This document shows, piece by piece, positions 1-7,058 of a DNA stretch of 7,058 nucleotides. Source of the stretch: Legionellales bacterium (GTDB taxonomy: Bacteria; Pseudomonadota; Gammaproteobacteria; PIVX01). How positions within the stretch are numbered: position 1 is the stretch's first letter; the number at the start of each line of letters is the position of its first letter. A program made the translations under genes and the position numbers. The notes beneath the pieces were generated by a model, which worked only from the letters and a program-made list of their open reading frames with translations, was not told where the DNA came from and searched no databases. Location: positions 1 through 7,058 of the forward strand of contig JABSQI010000083.1 in NCBI GenBank assembly GCA_013215905.1. The letters are read 5' to 3'.

Positions 1-1802
1 AGTGGAATGTAATTAAAGTTATTTGGGGAGATAAGTGGGATAAATTATTAGCAAAGGATAAGACTGGGCTTTTACAAAAGCGTATGGAAGAATGTGTTGA
101 TGGTGATTATCAAGCTTATAAAGGCAAAGATGGTGAATATGTTCGTAAACATTTTTTTGGCAAGTATCCGGAACTATTAGAACTTGTAAAGGATTATACT
201 GATGAAGAAATTTGGGCCTTAAACAGAGGAGGACATGATCCTAAAAAGGTCTATTGTGCATACCGCAAAGCTATGCAGCATAATGGTCAACCTACAGTTA
301 TATTAGCAAAAACTGTAAAAGGATTTGGTATGGGTTCAGCTGGTGAAGGTCAAAATATAACTCATAATAAGAAAAAGATGTCTCCTGAAGAGATTAAAGA
401 ATTTAGAGATAGATTTCAATTACCAATCTCTGATGAGGAATTAGTTAATGTACCTTTCTATAAACCTTCTGAAGATAGTCCAGAAATTAAATATCTTCAT
501 TCTAGAAGAAAGCATTTAGGAGGGTATCTCCCAGAGAGAAAAGTTAAATCTTTACCTTTAGATAATGTCCCAACTTTAGATAGTTTTGCTCCTTTATTAC
601 AAGATACAGGCGAGAGAAAAATTTCTACTACTATGGCAATCGTAAGGATATTAAGTTTATTGTTGAAGGATAAAGAAATTGGCAAAAGAATAGTTCCTAT
701 TACGCCAGATGAAAGTAGAACTTTTGGTATGGAAGGATTGTTTCGACAATACGGCATATATTCTAGCAACGGACAACTATATACGCCTGAAGATGCTGAA
801 CAACTTATGTTTTATAAAGAGTCACATTCTGGACAAATTTTAGAAGAAGGTCTTACCGAAGCAGGAGCTTTCTCATCTTGGATGGCAGCAGGGACATCTT
901 ATTGCTTTAGAGATTTTCCAATGATTCCAATGTATATATTTTATTCTATGTTTGGATTTCAAAGGATTGGAGATTTAATTTGGGCAGCTTCCGATATACG
1001 AGCAAGAGGTTTTTTAGTTGGCGCAACTTCTGGAAGAACTACTTTAGCAGGGGAAGGCTTTCAACATAATGATGGCCAAAGCCAAGTTATGGCTTCACTG
1101 GTTCCTAATTGCGTGAGCTATGATCCAACATTCTCCTTTGAACTTGCAGTTATTGTCCAGGAAGGATTGAAACGTATGTACAAAGATCAGGAAGATATAT
1201 TTTATTATATTACGGTCACCAATGAGAACTATCATCATCCTCAAATGCCTGAAGGAATAAGTGATGGCATAATTAAAGGAATGTATTTATATAAATCAAC
1301 TGAGAATAGTATTGTAAACTTGCTAGGGTGCGGGGCTATATTGTTAGAAGTAATAAAAGCCTCTGAATATTTGTTAAGCGAATATGATATTTCCTCTAAT
1401 GTGTGGAGCGTTACTAGTTTTACAGAACTCAAAAGAGAAGCTAATAATGTTGAGAGATTTAATAGATTAAATCCCTCTAAAAATCCTAGGTTGAGTTACG
1501 TGCAAGAATGTTTACCTAGTAAAGATGTTCCTGTAATTGCCGCCACTGATTATGTTAGAGCTTATTCAGATCAAATTCGCTCTGAAATTAACGGAGATTT
1601 TGTTTCTTTAGGCACTGATGGTTTTGGAAGAAGTGATACAAGATTAGAATTGAGAAAGTTCTATGAAGTAGATAGTAATTCAATTGTTATTGCTGTTCTT
1701 GGGGTACTTGCAAGAAATGGTAAGATTAGTGTTGATGTTGTAGAAGATGCTATAAGAAAATTCGATATAGAACCAAATTCTACTGATCCATTTATAATAT
1801 AA
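1..1802 (+). CDS. aceE: Pyruvate dehydrogenase E1 component, homodimeric type (5' partial)
   Basis: AceE decarboxylates pyruvate with thiamine diphosphate and passes the acetyl group to the lipoyl domains of AceF, in the cytoplasmic pyruvate dehydrogenase complex. The reading frame is open from the left edge: the codon at 3-5 is Trp and the peptide starts WNVIKVIWGDKWDKLL, matching the interior of AceE. The ATG at 84 is therefore an internal Met, not the start. About 599 residues are visible of a family length near 890, so the N-terminal third, including the ThDP/Mg-binding GDG...N motif, lies outside. Visible landmarks, numbered from the first visible residue: HFFGKYPEL near 50, IWALNRGGHDPKK near 70, RTFGMEGLFRQYGIYS near 240, ILEEG with the conserved Glu at 282, YSMFGFQRIGDL near 314, GEGFQHNDG at 350-358, and the C-terminal GTDGFGRSDTR. 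Where E. coli AceE reads DGHSH, this protein reads DGQSQ. The gene ends with TAA, 23 nt before aceF. The family call is essentially certain. Confidence 0.97.
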   Translation, partial: WNVIKVIWGDKWDKLLAKDKTGLLQKRMEECVDGDYQAYKGKDGEYVRKHFFGKYPELLELVKDYTDEEIWALNRGGHDPKKVYCAYRKAMQHNGQPTVILAKTVKGFGMGSAGEGQNITHNKKKMSPEEIKEFRDRFQLPISDEELVNVPFYKPSEDSPEIKYLHSRRKHLGGYLPERKVKSLPLDNVPTLDSFAPLLQDTGERKISTTMAIVRILSLLLKDKEIGKRIVPITPDESRTFGMEGLFRQYGIYSSNGQLYTPEDAEQLMFYKESHSGQILEEGLTEAGAFSSWMAAGTSYCFRDFPMIPMYIFYSMFGFQRIGDLIWAASDIRARGFLVGATSGRTTLAGEGFQHNDGQSQVMASLVPNCVSYDPTFSFELAVIVQEGLKRMYKDQEDIFYYITVTNENYHHPQMPEGISDGIIKGMYLYKSTENSIVNLLGCGAILLEVIKASEYLLSEYDISSNVWSVTSFTELKREANNVERFNRLNPSKNPRLSYVQECLPSKDVPVIAATDYVRAYSDQIRSEINGDFVSLGTDGFGRSDTRLELRKFYEVDSNSIVIAVLGVLARNGKISVDVVEDAIRKFDIEPNSTDPFII

Positions 1803-1814
1803 AAAATTTTCGTT

Positions 1815-1818
1815 GAGG
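1815..1818 (+). promoter_or_regulatory. Ribosome binding site of aceF (GAGG)
   Basis: GAGG within TTGAGGT lies 7 nt upstream of the GTG at 1826. It supports that non-ATG codon as the true start, because the peptide from there begins at once with the first strand of a lipoyl domain (MITKILIPDLGG). Confidence 0.7.
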
Positions 1819-1825
1819 TAATAAA

Positions 1826-3349
1826 GTGATTACGAAGATATTAATTCCTGATTTAGGCGGGGTTGCTGGGGCTGAGGTTGTTGAAATTTTAGTTAACCCT
1901 GGTGATGTGGTTGGCGCAGATCAGACTGTTCTAATTCTAGAAGGTGAAAAATCAACTATAGAAATACCAGCGTCTTCAGGTGGAATTGTTAAGAATGTAC
2001 TTTGTAAAGTTGGTGATAAACTGGATTCTGGACAAGAGATTATTGAGATTGAAATTGATGATAATGAAATAGAACAACAAGAAGAGTCTTTAGGCGAAGA
2101 TGAGAGAAAAATAGTTGATATACTATTGCCTGATCTTGGGGGTGCGACCAATGTAAAAGTGATTGAAATCTTGGTTGAGCCAGGTGAAAATATTAATAAA
2201 AATGATTCTATTGTAACCTTAGAGAGTGAAAAAGCTAGTATGGATATTCCATCACCTTATGATGGGAAAATTATTGAGATAAGTGTTTCAAAAGATTCTG
2301 AGTTATCACAGGGTAGCATTTTAGGACGAATAGAAATTGTTGATAAGCGAGATTTAATAGCCCCAATAACAGATGCAAGTAACGCAGAGCAAGCTGTTGT
2401 TAAACATGATTCTGCCCCTAATGAGCGTCAAAATACTACTAATACAGACGAGATTTTTGTACATAATCCAAATGTTCATGCATCACCTTCTGTTAGAAGA
2501 ACTGCTAGAGAATTTGGAGTTGATTTAGGAAAAGTGCAAGGAACAGGTCGTAAGGGTAGAGTTGTTCTGCTAGATGTTCAAAATTATGTAAAAAATATAT
2601 TGAAAGGTGGTGTTTCTGGAATTGGTATTCCTGAAGTACCAAGTGTTGATCATCAGAAATTTGGTGAAGTTATATATCAGGAACTTGGAAAAATAAAGAA
2701 AGTTACTGGTGAACATGTTTATAAGTCTTGGCTTAATGTCCCTCATGTAACACATTTTGATGAAGCTGATATTACTGAGTTAGAGAATTATCGTAAACAA
2801 CAAAATGTTGAATTATCTAAGACTGGTATAAAACTAACGCCACTTGTGTTTATCATGAAAGCGGTTGCAGAGTGCTTAATTGATTTCCCTACTTTTAATG
2901 CTTCACTAGATAAAGATAAGCTAGTGTTAAAAAAATATTTTAATATAGGGATAGCTGTTGATACTGATAAAGGATTGGTTGTCCCAGTAATTCGGAGTGT
3001 TGATCAAAAAGATGTTATGGTTCTTTCTACAGAATTGTCTAATATAAGTAATAAAGCTCGTGAAAAAGGTTTATCTATAGATGAAATGTCTGGTAGTAGT
3101 TTTACTATATCTAGTCTAGGAGGTATTGGTGGAACTGGGTTCACACCGATTGTGAATGTTCCAGATGTAGCAATTCTAGGAGTTTCAAAGGCAAAAACTC
3201 AACCTATATATATAGATGGTGAATTTAAGCCTAGACTTATACTACCATTCTCACTGTCTTATGATCATAGGGTTATTGATGGTGCAGAGGCTGCAAGATT
3301 TTGTAAGAATCTTGCGAATAAGTTGGCCAATTGTAATTATGTAGATTAG
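1826..3349 (+). CDS. aceF: Dihydrolipoamide acetyltransferase, E2 of pyruvate dehydrogenase
   Basis: AceF is the core of the pyruvate dehydrogenase complex. Its swinging lipoyl arms take acetyl groups from AceE, its catalytic core transfers them to CoA, and LpdA re-oxidises the arms. Domains in the 507 residues: lipoyl domain 1 at about 2-76 (lipoyl Lys42 in EGEKSTIEIP); lipoyl domain 2 at about 97-172 (Lys136 in ESEKASMDIP); a peripheral-subunit binding domain at about 219-257 (SPSVRRTAREFGVDL, then GTGRKGRV); and the acetyltransferase core from about 280 to the end, with SYDHRVIDGA at 478-487 containing the catalytic His481 and Asp485. It has two lipoyl domains, one fewer than E. coli AceF. 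The linker between them is acidic (Glu/Asp-rich, about 77-96) and neither linker is Ala/Pro-rich. The GTG start is backed by a ribosome binding site 7 nt upstream. It sits between aceE and lpdA and is almost certainly co-transcribed with both. Confidence 0.97.
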   Translation: MITKILIPDLGGVAGAEVVEILVNPGDVVGADQTVLILEGEKSTIEIPASSGGIVKNVLCKVGDKLDSGQEIIEIEIDDNEIEQQEESLGEDERKIVDILLPDLGGATNVKVIEILVEPGENINKNDSIVTLESEKASMDIPSPYDGKIIEISVSKDSELSQGSILGRIEIVDKRDLIAPITDASNAEQAVVKHDSAPNERQNTTNTDEIFVHNPNVHASPSVRRTAREFGVDLGKVQGTGRKGRVVLLDVQNYVKNILKGGVSGIGIPEVPSVDHQKFGEVIYQELGKIKKVTGEHVYKSWLNVPHVTHFDEADITELENYRKQQNVELSKTGIKLTPLVFIMKAVAECLIDFPTFNASLDKDKLVLKKYFNIGIAVDTDKGLVVPVIRSVDQKDVMVLSTELSNISNKAREKGLSIDEMSGSSFTISSLGGIGGTGFTPIVNVPDVAILGVSKAKTQPIYIDGEFKPRLILPFSLSYDHRVIDGAEAARFCKNLANKLANCNYVD

Positions 3350-3360
3350 TATTATTTAAT

Positions 3361-3369
3361 AGGGAAAGG
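3361..3369 (+). promoter_or_regulatory. Ribosome binding site of lpdA
   Basis: A purine-rich AGGGAAAGG lies 9 nt before the ATG at 3379 in the 29-nt gap after aceF. It supports this start codon. The gap has no visible promoter or terminator hairpin. Confidence 0.55.
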
Positions 3370-3378
3370 TATAGACAT

Positions 3379-4800
3379 ATGAGTACGAATACTATAAAAA
3401 CTCAAGTAGTTGTTTTAGGATCTGGGCCAGGTGGATATACAGCTGCTTTTAGAGCTGCAGATCTGGGCAAGCAGGTAGTACTAGTTGAGCGTTATGATGT
3501 TCTAGGCGGAGTTTGTTTGAATGTTGGTTGTATTCCTTCTAAAGCTCTTTTACATGCTTCTAAAATAATTGATGAAGCAACTCATATGAAAAATCATGGC
3601 ATTAGTTTTGATAATGTAAATATTGATCCTAAAAAGATAGTTTCTTGGAAGAATAGTATTATTAATAAGCTTACGACTGGTTTAAAGATGTTATCTAAGC
3701 AGCGTAAAGTTGAAGTTGTACAAGGATTTGGGAAATTTAACACTCCTAATGAACTTATAGTAGAAAATGATAATAACGAAAAAGTAATAATTGAGTTTGA
3801 ACATGCAGTAATAGCGGTGGGATCTCGTCCAGTTAAATTACCTTTTATTCCAGATGATGAGAGAATATTTACATCTACAGGAGCACTAAATTGTAAATAT
3901 ACTAAAGGGAATATGCTTGTTATTGGTGGAGGAATTATAGGTCTTGAGATGGCTACAGTTTATGCAAGTTTAGGTGCAAAAGTCACAGTTGTTGAGTTGG
4001 CAGATCAGATTATTATGGGAGCAGATGCAGATATTGTGACTCCTTTAGCCAAGATAATGCAGAAAAAATGCAAAAATTTATATCTCAGTACAAAGGTTAC
4101 TTCTGTTGAAGCAAAAACAGAAGGTATTCTTATTACATTTGAGAATAGTCAAGGTGAATCTAGTCAAGAGACTTTTGATTCTGTATTAGTTGCGGTGGGC
4201 AGAGTACCAAATGGCAAATTAATTGATGCAGACAAAGCTGGTGTTTTAGTAGACCAACAAGGATTTATCAATACTAATAAACAAATGCAAACAAATGTAC
4301 CAAATATTTATGCTATTGGTGATGTTGTCGGACAACCAATGTTGGCTCATAAAGCTATTCCTGAGGGAAAGATTGCAGCAGAGAATATAGCCGGTAAACA
4401 ACATCATTTTGAACCCAAAGGTATTCCCTCTGTAGCATATACTGATCCGGAAATTGCCTGGGCTGGTATTACTGAGAATGAAGCTAAAGAGCAAGGAATA
4501 AATTATTCAAAAGGTATTTTCCCATGGATGGCTAGTGGAAGATCTCTTACTAATGGTAGAGATGAGGGATTAACAAAAGTAATTTTTAACAAAGATACTA
4601 ATGTTGTAATTGGTGTAGGGATAGTTGGTAGCAATGCGGGTGATTTGATTTCGGAAGCTATGTTAGCAATTGAAATGGGATGTGATGCAGAAGACATTAG
4701 TTTGACAATACACCCACATCCTACAGTATCTGAAACAATTGTTGGTGCAACTGAAATGTATGAAGGAACTATTACAGATTTAATATCTCCTAACAAATAA
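3379..4800 (+). CDS. lpdA: Dihydrolipoamide dehydrogenase, E3
   Basis: This FAD-dependent flavoprotein disulfide reductase re-oxidises dihydrolipoyl groups on AceF and reduces NAD+. In many bacteria it also serves the 2-oxoglutarate dehydrogenase and glycine cleavage systems. Visible in the 473 residues: FAD-binding VVLGSGPGGY (GxGxxG at 14-19); the redox-active disulfide Cys46/Cys51 in GGVCLNVGCIPSK; the NAD-binding VIGGGIIGLE at 181-190; the second FAD motif YAIGDV at 311-316; and the C-terminal dimer-interface motif HPHPTVSE at 445-452, with the catalytic His447-Glu452 pair. All key residues are present and the length is normal (E. coli has 474), so the gene looks fully functional. It is the third gene of the pdh cluster. 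rimI follows after only 2 nt, so read-through transcription and possibly translational coupling are likely. Confidence 0.97.
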   Translation: MSTNTIKTQVVVLGSGPGGYTAAFRAADLGKQVVLVERYDVLGGVCLNVGCIPSKALLHASKIIDEATHMKNHGISFDNVNIDPKKIVSWKNSIINKLTTGLKMLSKQRKVEVVQGFGKFNTPNELIVENDNNEKVIIEFEHAVIAVGSRPVKLPFIPDDERIFTSTGALNCKYTKGNMLVIGGGIIGLEMATVYASLGAKVTVVELADQIIMGADADIVTPLAKIMQKKCKNLYLSTKVTSVEAKTEGILITFENSQGESSQETFDSVLVAVGRVPNGKLIDADKAGVLVDQQGFINTNKQMQTNVPNIYAIGDVVGQPMLAHKAIPEGKIAAENIAGKQHHFEPKGIPSVAYTDPEIAWAGITENEAKEQGINYSKGIFPWMASGRSLTNGRDEGLTKVIFNKDTNVVIGVGIVGSNAGDLISEAMLAIEMGCDAEDISLTIHPHPTVSETIVGATEMYEGTITDLISPNK

Positions 4801-4802
4801 TT

Positions 4803-5255
4803 ATGCATGATAATTACATTATTCGTGTAATGAATTGTAAAGATTTAGATGAAGCGTATCAGATAGAGAAAGATAGTTATTCATTGCCATGGAGTTATGA
4901 AAATTTTCAAAATAGTTTATCTTATTCCCAGAGCAATTATGTTATTACAAAATCTTGTGGTAAAATTTTGGGTTTTCTAATGTTGATGGTCGTAGCAGAT
5001 GAATGTCAGGTATTAAATATAGCAATCTCTAAACTATATCGTAATAGAGGGTTAGGGCTTATGTTATTAAATCATGCTATTAGTTGTTTGCCTAAACATG
5101 TAAAGAAAATATGGTTAGAGGTGATGAAATCAAACATTGTGGCTCAAAATCTATATAAAAAATTATTTTTTGTAATGGTTGGCAAACGTAAGAACTACTA
5201 TAAAACTACAACTGGATACGAAGATGCTCTTATTTTTATGAGAGAGAAAAATTAA
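4803..5255 (+). CDS. rimI: Ribosomal protein S18 alanine N-acetyltransferase (GNAT family)
   Basis: RimI transfers acetyl from acetyl-CoA to the N-terminal alanine of ribosomal protein S18. The 150 residues follow E. coli RimI (148) end to end: [18 protein letters not shown] near 18-35, the acetyl-CoA pyrophosphate-binding RNRGLG at 80-85 (Q/R-x-x-G-x-G/A), IWLEVMKSN with Glu106, NLYKK with Tyr118, and the C-terminal [17 protein letters not shown] near 129-145. By alignment Glu106 and Tyr118 match the catalytic Glu103/Tyr115 pair described for enterobacterial RimI. The ATG at 4803 is preferred over the Met at residue 10 because the alignment needs the first strand ([11 protein letters not shown]). 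No good ribosome binding site precedes it. It starts 2 nt after the lpdA stop, so translation probably depends on coupling to lpdA. A different GNAT substrate cannot be excluded, but the RimI-specific C-terminus makes that unlikely. Confidence 0.9.
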   Translation: MHDNYIIRVMNCKDLDEAYQIEKDSYSLPWSYENFQNSLSYSQSNYVITKSCGKILGFLMLMVVADECQVLNIAISKLYRNRGLGLMLLNHAISCLPKHVKKIWLEVMKSNIVAQNLYKKLFFVMVGKRKNYYKTTTGYEDALIFMREKN

Positions 5256-5257
5256 TC

Positions 5258-6820
5258 ATGAGTAACTCATTAATAAAGACTTTTGCTATTATTTCCCATC
5301 CAGATGCTGGTAAGACAACTTTTACAGAGCAACTTTTACTTCTTTCTGGGAAAATAAATACTGCAGGTAGTGTAAAAGCTAGGAAAGCATCAAAACATGT
5401 TACCTCCGATTGGATGGAGCTTGAAAAACAAAGAGGGATCTCAGTTTCTACATCTGTTATGAAATTGCATTATAAAGATGTTGAAATTAATTTATTAGAT
5501 ACTCCTGGTCATGGAGACTTTTCAGAAGATACCTATAGAACATTAACTGCTGTAGATTCTGCACTGATGTTGATAGATAGTGCTAAAGGAGTAGAAGAAC
5601 GAACTATAAAACTTATGGAAGTTTGTCGCTTAAGAAATATCCCAATTATTACATTTATGAATAAACTGGATAGAGATGGTAAGGAGCCGTTTGATTTATT
5701 AGATGATATAGAAAAAACTCTTAATATTCAATGTATTCCCATTACTTGGCCTGTTGGTATGGGGAGTAGTTTTAAAGGAGTTTATAATTTAGTTGAAGAT
5801 AGATTTTATTGTTATAAGGATGCTAGCATTGAAAAAATTGATGATATTAATAGTACAGCCCTTGAAGATTTTCTTGGAAGTGATTTACAGACTTTAAAAA
5901 GCGATGTGGAGATGATCAAAGGGGCTATACCCACTTTTAATGTCAAGGAATATCTGAAAGGTGAGCATACTCCTATATATTTTGGGATCGCTATTAATTC
6001 TTTTGGGGTGAATCATATGCTAGATAGTTTTGTTAAGATTGCTCCCTGTCCTCAGCCTAGGGAAACCACTACTAGAACTATCGAGCCATCTGAAGATAAA
6101 TTTAGCGGTTTTGTATTTAAAATACAAGCTAATATGGATCCTCGCCATCATGATCGCTTAGCTTTTTTAAGGATAGTTTCAGGAAAATATTCAAAGGGTA
6201 TGAAGTTATTCCAGGTTAGAACAAAAAAGACTATCAATGTACAAAAAGCTTTGAATCTTTTTGCTCAAAACCGTGAAGAAGTACATCATGCCAAACCTGG
6301 AGACATTATAGGTATTCATAATTATGGTAGTATTAGAATAGGTGATAGTTTTACTCAGGGAGAAGATGTCAATTTTGTTGGGATCCCGAATTTTGCACCT
6401 GAATTATTTAGGATAGTAAGGTTAAATGATCCTCTTAAGCAGAAAGCTCTATTGAAAGGCTTAACTCAATTATCTGAAGAGGGAGCAACCCAGCTTTTTA
6501 AGCCTATACACAGTAATGATTTGATACTTGGAGCAATAGGGATCTTACAATTTGATGTTGTATCATATCGCTTACAACATGAATATGGTGTTGATTGTAA
6601 ATATGAAGTTTCTACTATATGCACTACTAGATGGTTAAGATTTTCCAGAAATGAGGATGAAAAAAAAATTATCAGCAAGTTATCACAGTATTTAGCTTAT
6701 GATGGATCTGACCATTTAGTGTACTTGGCTCCATCAAGAGCACATCTAAATCTAACTGTAGAAAAATGGCCAGATGTTACATTTGATGCGATTTGTGAAC
6801 ATGCTTTACAAACTGCTTGA
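5258..6820 (+). CDS. prfC: Peptide chain release factor 3 (RF3 GTPase)
   Basis: RF3 is a translational GTPase that removes RF1/RF2 from the ribosome after peptide release; it is non-essential in E. coli. Visible in the 520 residues: P-loop SHPDAGKTT at 13-21; switch [13 protein letters not shown] at 56-67; G3 DTPGHGD at 81-87; RF3-characteristic [13 protein letters not shown] at 88-100; G4 NKLD at 135-138; the start of the beta-barrel domain at [18 protein letters not shown] near 278-295; [10 protein letters not shown] near 348-357; and domain III with [21 protein letters not shown] and GILQFDVV near 376-435. It is slightly shorter than E. coli RF3 (529), with a shorter N-terminus before TFAIISHPD and a shorter segment around 183-215. 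The usual Glu of DTPGHED is Gly86 here. The start lies 2 nt after the rimI stop behind a weak purine stretch (GAGAG, 5242-5246), suggesting coupling. It is the last gene of the cluster. Confidence 0.96.
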   Translation: MSNSLIKTFAIISHPDAGKTTFTEQLLLLSGKINTAGSVKARKASKHVTSDWMELEKQRGISVSTSVMKLHYKDVEINLLDTPGHGDFSEDTYRTLTAVDSALMLIDSAKGVEERTIKLMEVCRLRNIPIITFMNKLDRDGKEPFDLLDDIEKTLNIQCIPITWPVGMGSSFKGVYNLVEDRFYCYKDASIEKIDDINSTALEDFLGSDLQTLKSDVEMIKGAIPTFNVKEYLKGEHTPIYFGIAINSFGVNHMLDSFVKIAPCPQPRETTTRTIEPSEDKFSGFVFKIQANMDPRHHDRLAFLRIVSGKYSKGMKLFQVRTKKTINVQKALNLFAQNREEVHHAKPGDIIGIHNYGSIRIGDSFTQGEDVNFVGIPNFAPELFRIVRLNDPLKQKALLKGLTQLSEEGATQLFKPIHSNDLILGAIGILQFDVVSYRLQHEYGVDCKYEVSTICTTRWLRFSRNEDEKKIISKLSQYLAYDGSDHLVYLAPSRAHLNLTVEKWPDVTFDAICEHALQTA

Positions 6821-6892
6821 TTAAATTGGTTCCGAACTATTTATAATTATAATTCTATATAGTATATTTTATATTAAAAGCACTGGGATGTA
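6821..6892. other. AT-rich spacer after prfC, no recognisable terminator
   Basis: This spacer follows the prfC stop and holds no open frame of note. It is almost entirely A/T apart from two short mixed patches (GGTTCCGAAC near 6828 and GCACTGGGATG near 6880). I see no GC-rich hairpin with a T-tract, so a classical Rho-independent terminator for the aceE-prfC unit is not evident. The junction between bacterial sequence and the transposase-like fragment falls in this spacer or just to its right (before about 6923). Confidence 0.5.
6841..6852. repeat. 12-bp perfect AT palindrome
   Basis: TTATAATTATAA is its own reverse complement and starts 20 nt after the prfC stop. In sequence this AT-rich a palindrome may arise by chance, and it has no GC pairs to make a strong hairpin. 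It is recorded because it lies in the junction zone. Confidence 0.4.
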
Positions 6893-7058
6893 TTATGCAC
6901 AGAAATAGATTAAAAAAATTATTACTAGATTAACTTTGTGAGCCAGAGTATGAATGTATATATCCAATCTATGGCAGTGTGATGATAAAAGTGCCTGCAG
7001 ACCATTACGGCACCCAGACATGACGCTAACTACGTCATATGCTTGTGAAACCAGACCG
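6893..7058 (-). pseudogene. hAT-superfamily transposase fragment (DUF4371/ZMYM1-like), partial and decayed
   Basis: Read leftwards from 7057, the minus strand is open for 54 codons to a TAA at 6895-6893; the right side runs off the window. The peptide contains, in order, SQAYDVVSVMSG, then GLQALL after four residues, then IYIHTLAHKVNLV. These match the order and spacing of a conserved block in hAT-type transposase-like proteins of the DUF4371/ZMYM1-like group, usually of the form GQ-YDGASVMSG, G-VQA, then YIHC-AHRLNLVL. The Asp in YD is likely the second catalytic acidic residue of hAT enzymes. Signs of decay: YDG reads YDV; the Cys of the CxxH motif is Thr (HTLAH); and after NLV the sequence becomes a hydrophobic, non-matching run (IIFLIYFCA) before the stop, so similarity ends near 6923. 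Such proteins are abundant in animals and rare in bacteria. Terminal inverted repeats and target-site duplications cannot be seen. The call rests on motif recognition, with no database search run. Confidence 0.65.

Noticed and set aside
84..86. ATG at 84 as the start of a 572-residue protein.
   Set aside because: The same frame is open to the left edge and encodes conserved AceE residues (WNVIKVIWGDKWDKLL), so this Met is internal.
4503..4808. Antisense open frame of about 100 codons opposite the end of lpdA, and shorter ones opposite aceE, aceF and prfC.
   Set aside because: They lie wholly opposite strongly conserved genes, have no recognisable domains and no convincing ribosome binding sites. 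They are shadows of the sense coding sequence.
6821..6892. Rho-independent terminator after prfC.
   Set aside because: Only A/T palindromes are present. No GC-rich stem with a following T-run was found on the + strand.
6991..7038. Two hairpins, GTGCC/GGCAC (6991-6995 with 7009-7013) and ATGACG/CGTCAT (7020-7025 with 7033-7038), suggesting a structured RNA or terminator.
   Set aside because: Both stems are short, neither is followed by a T-tract, no riboswitch or ncRNA consensus is recognised, and both fall inside the transposase-like frame. They are probably incidental.
6991..7058. Possible 5S rRNA: TGCCTG at 6992 and GTGAAAC at 7045 have the same 54-nt offset as in E. coli 5S.
   Set aside because: The core CCGAAC segment of 5S is absent and the middle does not align. 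No 23S rRNA lies upstream. The minus-strand hAT-like reading explains the stretch better.

Overview
The window is a tightly packed, AT-rich bacterial gene cluster read left to right. Its last ~140-160 bases look foreign. By eye the GC content is about one third. The organism is most likely a gammaproteobacterium: it has a homodimeric-type pyruvate dehydrogenase E1 (AceE), an AceF with two lipoyl domains and a separate dihydrolipoamide dehydrogenase, and RimI and RF3 are both most like gammaproteobacterial versions. Strong AT bias, very short intergenic gaps and a possible eukaryote-type transposon scrap suggest a host-associated or intracellular lifestyle. That is inference, and no genus is named.

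Layout: the window opens inside aceE (5' end missing; 599 codons visible plus stop). After 23 nt comes aceF (GTG start with a clear ribosome binding site). After 29 nt comes lpdA. rimI follows after 2 nt and prfC after another 2 nt. All five genes are on the + strand with no room for internal terminators, so they probably form one transcription unit. The first three encode the full pyruvate dehydrogenase complex (pyruvate to acetyl-CoA, with CO2 and NADH). The last two act on the ribosome: RimI acetylates the N-terminus of protein S18, and RF3 recycles class-I release factors. An acetyl-CoA-using enzyme directly behind the acetyl-CoA-making complex is a neat juxtaposition, but no functional link is shown.

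After prfC (stop at 6818-6820) comes a very AT-rich stretch with a 12-bp palindrome and no recognisable GC-rich terminator. From about 6923 to the right edge, the minus strand encodes a peptide with the hallmark pattern of hAT-superfamily transposases of the DUF4371/ZMYM1-like type, which are typical of animal genomes. Base composition rises to about 50% GC over the last 68 bases. This could be a eukaryote-to-bacterium transfer, a bacterial segment inserted in a host chromosome, or an assembly chimera. It is the one truly unexpected thing in the window. The five bacterial genes are otherwise ordinary, and I see no new defence, CRISPR or other novel system.
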